Below, piece by piece: positions 60,891 through 64,000 of a stretch of 64,000 nt of DNA (the first letter of the stretch is position 1; the number at the start of each line of letters is the position of its first letter). The notes beneath the pieces were generated by a model that saw only the letters and a program-made list of their open reading frames with translations, did not search any database and was not told the DNA's origin. Origin of the DNA: Streptomyces tirandamycinicus (lineage in GTDB: Bacteria > Actinomycetota > Actinomycetes > Streptomycetales > Streptomycetaceae); the NCBI RefSeq assembly GCF_003097515.1, contig NZ_CP029188.1, positions 4,165,001 through 4,229,000 of the forward strand. Direction: 5' to 3'. Made by a program: the position numbers and the translations under genes.

Positions 60891-61322
60891 TCAGCGGACC
60901 GTCGAAGCCTCGTGAGCCGAACCGGGCAGTCGCATACCCGCAGCGCCCTCTCCGGGCAGTTCGCACCAGACGGTCTTGGTACCGGGCCCCTCGTCCACGC
61001 CCCAGCGCACGGCCACCGCATCGAGCAGGGCGAGGCCGCGGCCGGACTCGTCGTCGGCCGCAGCGGTCCGGCACCGGACGGGCGAGGCGCGCGGGGCCGG
61101 ATCGGTGACCTCCAGCCGCGTACGACCGCCGTCGGCGGCGCAGGTGACGCGGATCGTGACCGGCACCCCGTCCCCGAGATGCCGGATGACGTTCGTGAGC
61201 AGCTCGCTCACACACAGCTGGAGGTCGGCGCAGGGGACGCCGCCGAGGTACTCGCGCACGGTGCGGCGCACGCCGGGTACGGCCTCCGGCGTCGCGAGGA
61301 GATCCAGGGTCAGCCGTCGCAT
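60891..61322 (-). CDS. RsbW-like ATP-binding protein (putative anti-sigma kinase)
   Basis: 143 residues of the HATPase_c anti-sigma regulator fold. VSELLTNVIRHLGDGVPVTI (N box), LEVTDPAPR and ESGRGLALLDAVAVRWG (G boxes) are present. In Streptomyces such proteins are part of whiJ/abaA-like clusters. The start overlaps the end of the upstream small gene by 13 bases, which couples them. AAGGGGG precedes the ATG at 61322. Its target is unknown. Confidence 0.88.
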   Translation of the reverse strand: MRRLTLDLLATPEAVPGVRRTVREYLGGVPCADLQLCVSELLTNVIRHLGDGVPVTIRVTCAADGGRTRLEVTDPAPRASPVRCRTAAADDESGRGLALLDAVAVRWGVDEGPGTKTVWCELPGEGAAGMRLPGSAHEASTVR

Positions 61323-61525
61323 CGGGCAACCCCCTTGCGGAGGGCCGCGACCAGTGCTCGGGCGGTGGCCAGGTTGCAGTTGCCCAGCGAGATGAGGGGC
61401 CGGCCGGGGCCACGGGCCGCGAAGCTCGGCAGGTCGATGCCGAGAGACGGCAGCGTGATGCCGTGGGCGGCGAGGGCGGCGCGGAGCTGTTCGGTGCACT
61501 CGTCCGCGTCCGTCGCGTCGTACAT
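61310..61525 (-). CDS. Small conserved protein of the whiJ/abaA-type cluster
   Basis: 71 residues without membrane segment or recognised domain (MYDATDADECTEQLRAALAAHG, ITLPSLGIDLPSFAARGPG). ATG at 61525 is preferred because AGGAAGG lies 10 bases upstream; a GTG at 61567 would add 14 residues. It overlaps the ATPase gene and is divergent from the HTH gene, matching the small accessory gene often found in these clusters. Function unknown. Confidence 0.7.
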   Translation of the reverse strand: MYDATDADECTEQLRAALAAHGITLPSLGIDLPSFAARGPGRPLISLGNCNLATARALVAALRKGVARCDG

Positions 61526-61661
61526 GGGGGGCACGCCTTCCTGTGCGCTCTGTGACGAATCACTCACACACTGGCGTGGCGGGCCCTACCGTGAAAGAGG
61601 TTCGGGTTCCCGGCCGTGAACGGCGTGCATACCACCGGCAGGTGGGAAAGAACGGTGAACG

Positions 61662-62516
61662 ATGGCGCGACGCAAGGACATCGACGGCTCGGAGGGTGTC
61701 CCCACCTTCTACGGCAAGGAGCTGCGCTGGCAGCGGGAGCATGCCGGACTCACCCTCCAGCAGCTGGTCGAGGGCAGCTTCTACGGACCCAGCCACCTGA
61801 GCGAGATCGAGCGCGGCGAGCGGCGGATGCCGGCGGAGCTGGCGGAACACGCGGACCGGGTGCTCAAGACGGATGGCTTCTTCAAGCGGCGGTGCGAGGA
61901 CGTGAGGAAGGCCAGACGGCGGGGGCACGCGCAGTACTTCGAGCGCGTGCTGGAGGCGGAGAAGCACGCGGAGACGATCGAGGAGTGGAGCCCGACGCTG
62001 ATTCCGGGCCTGCTGCAGACGGAGGCGTACGCGCGGGCGGTGGTGCGCGCGACGCACCCGCTGGCGCCAGACGAGGAAGTGGAGGAGAGGGTCAACGCCC
62101 GCATGCCGAGGGCTCATCTCTTCGAGACCGACCACAAGATCCCGATGTACTGGGTGGTTGTGTCCGAGGCACTGCTCCGTCAGCCGATCCTCTCGCCCGA
62201 GGAGATGGCCGAACAGCTGGATCGTGTCGCGGCGTTGGCGCGCCGTCGCCGGATCGTTCCACAGATCCTCCCGTGGAACCGCGGCCCGCATCCCTTCATG
62301 CTCGGCACTGCCATGATCATGACCTTTCCGGACGCACCGCCCTTGGTTTACACCGAGGGGCTGCACACTGGCGACACCATCGACGATCCGGCCCTCGTGA
62401 AGGAGTACCGCCGGTCGTACGATCTGCTCAGGGCCGCCGCACTACCGCCCGAGGCGTCCCTCGCCCTGATCGAGGAAGCGGCTGATGACTACCGAAATGG
62501 CAAGCATCCGAATTGA
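61662..62516 (+). CDS. HTH (XRE) regulator with DUF5753, WhiJ-like
   Basis: 284 residues. An N-terminal helix-turn-helix (LTLQQLVEGSFYGPSHLSEIERGERR, about residues 28-56) is followed by the DUF5753 domain: AQYFERVLEAEKHAETIEEWS, TLIPGLLQTEAYARAV, RIVPQILPWNRGPHPFMLG and LVYTEGLHTGDTIDDP. WhiJ-type proteins regulate development and antibiotic production together with DUF397 partners. The start at 61662 is without a perfect ribosome site (GGAAAGAACGG upstream). It overlaps the DUF397 gene by 32 bases. Confidence 0.93.
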   Translation: MARRKDIDGSEGVPTFYGKELRWQREHAGLTLQQLVEGSFYGPSHLSEIERGERRMPAELAEHADRVLKTDGFFKRRCEDVRKARRRGHAQYFERVLEAEKHAETIEEWSPTLIPGLLQTEAYARAVVRATHPLAPDEEVEERVNARMPRAHLFETDHKIPMYWVVVSEALLRQPILSPEEMAEQLDRVAALARRRRIVPQILPWNRGPHPFMLGTAMIMTFPDAPPLVYTEGLHTGDTIDDPALVKEYRRSYDLLRAAALPPEASLALIEEAADDYRNGKHPN

Positions 62517-62874
62517 CTTGAGCACTGTCGCGTGGCGCAAGAGCAGCCACAGCAACGGTGACGGTGGGAACTGTGTCGAGGTCGCGGAAGGGTTCCTCGG
62601 CGCCGCCCGCTGGCGCAAGAGCAGTTACAGCAATGGCAGCGGAGGCAACTGTGTCGAGGTCGCGGAAGGGTTCCTCGGCGCCGCCCCCTGGCGCAAGAGC
62701 AGCCACAGCAACGGCAGCGGAGGCGATTGCGTCGAGGTCGCCGACGGCCTCGCCGGCGTCGTCCCCGTCCGCGACTCCAAGATGCCCGACGGCCCCGTCC
62801 TCGTGGTCCCGGCCCGCGCCTGGGCGTCCTTCGTCGGGGCCCTCAAGGACGGCCCCGCTCAGCTGAGCTCGTAA
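62485..62874 (+). CDS. DUF397 protein with three internal repeats
   Basis: 129 residues. The DUF397 core WRKSSHSNGDGGNCVEVA appears three times (from residues 17, 43 and 69), encoded by 78-base units at 62533, 62611 and 62689, of which the first two are nearly identical. Only the last copy continues into the full DUF397 end VPVRDSKMPDGPVLVVP. Ordinary members are about 60-70 residues with one copy. GAGGAAG precedes the ATG, which overlaps the DUF5753 gene. DUF397 proteins are the small partners of WhiJ-like regulators. Confidence 0.92.
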   Translation: MTTEMASIRIDLSTVAWRKSSHSNGDGGNCVEVAEGFLGAARWRKSSYSNGSGGNCVEVAEGFLGAAPWRKSSHSNGSGGDCVEVADGLAGVVPVRDSKMPDGPVLVVPARAWASFVGALKDGPAQLSS

Positions 62875-62980
62875 CCCAAAGCCTTGCGGTCGCCCCACCG
62901 GGGCGGGCGAGGTGCCAGGCTCCGTCACCAGCGCCCGCTCCCGCCCGCTCCCGTCGGGGAAGCCCCGTCAGCTAAGCCCG

Positions 62981-64000
62981 TCAGCCGAGCGCGGCGCGCT
63001 TGATGCGGCGGACTCGGCGGGCCACGCGGCGGATCGCGGCGTGCCGGGGGACCGGGAGACCGCCGGGGAGGCCCAGGACCGTCAGGCGGCGGCGCTTGAA
63101 GTAGCGGGCGCTGCCGTCCGTGAGACGGGCCGTCAGATACGCCTCCGCCGCCGGGCGCAGATCCGCCCGGATCTGCGGCTGCATCGCGAACCCGACCGCC
63201 CGGACCAGCCCCGACAGTTCCCCGTCCGCGGGGCGCGGGGAGCCGGGGCGGCCGCTCTCCAGGTCGGGAACCAGCGCGTCGACCAGCGTCACCGGCACCC
63301 GGTTGCTGTTCTGGTACGGCTTCAGCCGGTCGAGCAGCGGCTCCGTCCCGACCCGCGCGACCGGGATGCCGTAGAAGGTGCTCGCGGTCAGCAGCGCCGT
63401 GGAGAAGCACCCCACCACCAGCGCGGGCCTGAGCTGCCGGTACAGCACCTCGGCCAGCACCGGCCGGTCCAGCACGGTCAGTTCGGCGCCCAGCTTCTCC
63501 GCCTCGCGCTCCAGTGCCCGCGACCACGCCGCGGGCGCCACCGGGTGCGGTTTGAAGACCAGCCGGCGGTGGCCGTGGGCGACCGCGCCCCGGACCATCC
63601 GCAGGTGCAGGGCCTCCTCCTCCTCGGCGGTGAGGATGCCCAGGGACGCGAGGTACTGCCCGAGCAGCAGCGCGGGCTGCTCGCCGGCACGGCCGGAGGA
63701 ACCGTCGGAGGCGCGGTCGGAGGCGCCGGCCGTGGAGCCCGCTGCATCGGGTTCGGCGAGTTCGGCGAGTGCCGCGTGGTCGGCGGGGTCGGAGGGGTCG
63801 GCTAGTTCGGCGACCACCTTGGTGAACGCCTCGGTCGGCACAGCTTCCGGCCGGGCCCCGAACTCCTCCAGCAGCAGCGGCGTCAGCCCCGGCACCAGAT
63901 CGAGGTGCAGCAGCCTGCGCACCCGCTCGCCCACCAGCGGGTCGATCTTGTTGCGGGTCGGGCCGTAGCTCATCAGCCCGTCCGCGTACACGTCGAGACG
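62981..64000 (-). CDS. Polysialyltransferase-family glycosyltransferase (5' end beyond window)
   Basis: At least 339 residues at the C-terminal end of a protein whose start is past base 64000. RLVFKPHPVAP, VLAEVLYRQLRPALVVGCFSTALLTASTFYG and the conserved loop around PYQNSNRVPVTLVDALV suggest the polysialyltransferase (PST/LST3-like) family that uses sugar-nucleotide donors. The Ala/Ser/Gly/Asp-rich insertion (about 75-105 of the visible part) is typical of Streptomyces. As I recall, the equivalent S. coelicolor region continues into a teichulosonic/glycopolymer cluster, so this may be its first gene. The substrate is not established. Confidence 0.75.
   Translation of the reverse strand, partial: RLDVYADGLMSYGPTRNKIDPLVGERVRRLLHLDLVPGLTPLLLEEFGARPEAVPTEAFTKVVAELADPSDPADHAALAELAEPDAAGSTAGASDRASDGSSGRAGEQPALLLGQYLASLGILTAEEEEALHLRMVRGAVAHGHRRLVFKPHPVAPAAWSRALEREAEKLGAELTVLDRPVLAEVLYRQLRPALVVGCFSTALLTASTFYGIPVARVGTEPLLDRLKPYQNSNRVPVTLVDALVPDLESGRPGSPRPADGELSGLVRAVGFAMQPQIRADLRPAAEAYLTARLTDGSARYFKRRRLTVLGLPGGLPVPRHAAIRRVARRVRRIKRAALG

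Overview
The window is a stretch of actinobacterial chromosome, almost certainly from the conserved core of a Streptomyces genome. The reasons are very high G+C with strong third-position GC bias, many GTG starts, ATGA/TGATG translational coupling, mycothiol-type and whiJ-type gene families, and a gene order (purH, folD, DUF3017, mdh, betaine genes, glyA, trpS, dacC-like, SCO4848-like, sdhCDAB, mutase) that I recall from the S. coelicolor SCO4814-SCO4873 region. The synteny statement is from memory. No rRNA, tRNA or CRISPR array was seen.

Layout. 1-6.6 kb: the 3' end of purH, a Q/P-rich membrane protein, folD with a DUF3017 protein, a membrane-anchored HTH/DUF2690 protein, and mdh with a perfect 23-bp terminator. 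7.2-14.6 kb: an operon for choline/betaine handling (betaine-aldehyde dehydrogenase, GMC choline dehydrogenase, and a glycine-betaine ABC importer with ATPase, a double-length permease and a lipoprotein binding protein), containing a 24-codon mini-ORF coupled at both ends. 14.7-24.9 kb: AhpD-like protein/MocR divergent pair, EamA transporter, lipoprotein plus glutathionylspermidine-synthase-like pair, rocD, glyA under a ZTP riboswitch, trpS, and a 2'-5' RNA ligase-like protein.

25.1-29.4 kb: two divergent operons (dprE1-dprE2 and PAP2-ubiA) that together resemble the mycobacterial pathway to decaprenyl-phospho-arabinose, followed by a YihY protein, a D-Ala-D-Ala carboxypeptidase, a SCO4848-like protein and a membrane metallophosphoesterase. 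33.7-37.3 kb: an oligopeptide-type solute-binding protein and an operon of membrane protein, DUF393 protein and TetR regulator, preceded by two 14-bp palindromes that bracket a promoter.

37.57-42.2 kb looks like an acquired or scrambled segment. It cuts an alpha/beta hydrolase and carries a secreted SGNH esterase, the C-terminal remnant of a TnpB transposon with its right-end hairpin, an MFS tail and a PAS-GAF-SpoIIE-HATPase phosphatase. 42.2-46.3 kb returns to core genes with succinate dehydrogenase (sdhCDAB). 46.5-60.7 kb holds an OHCU decarboxylase, GH20 hexosaminidase, DUF4328 protein, secreted PGRP amidase with FG-GAP repeats, an AAA ATPase with a nuclease-like C-terminus, an ECF sigma factor with a membrane partner, an L,D-transpeptidase, an acyl-CoA mutase large subunit and a LysE exporter. 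60.9-62.9 kb is a whiJ/abaA-type cluster (HATPase, small protein, HTH-DUF5753, and a DUF397 protein with three internal repeats). The window ends inside a polysialyltransferase-like gene, probably the edge of a cell-wall glycopolymer cluster.

The items most worth following up are the arabinose-donor cluster in a genus not known for arabinogalactan (with Ala at the benzothiazinone Cys position of DprE1), the ZTP riboswitch on glyA, the twin TetR operators, the TnpB remnant in a rearranged segment, and a candidate small RNA at about 57.14-57.29 kb.
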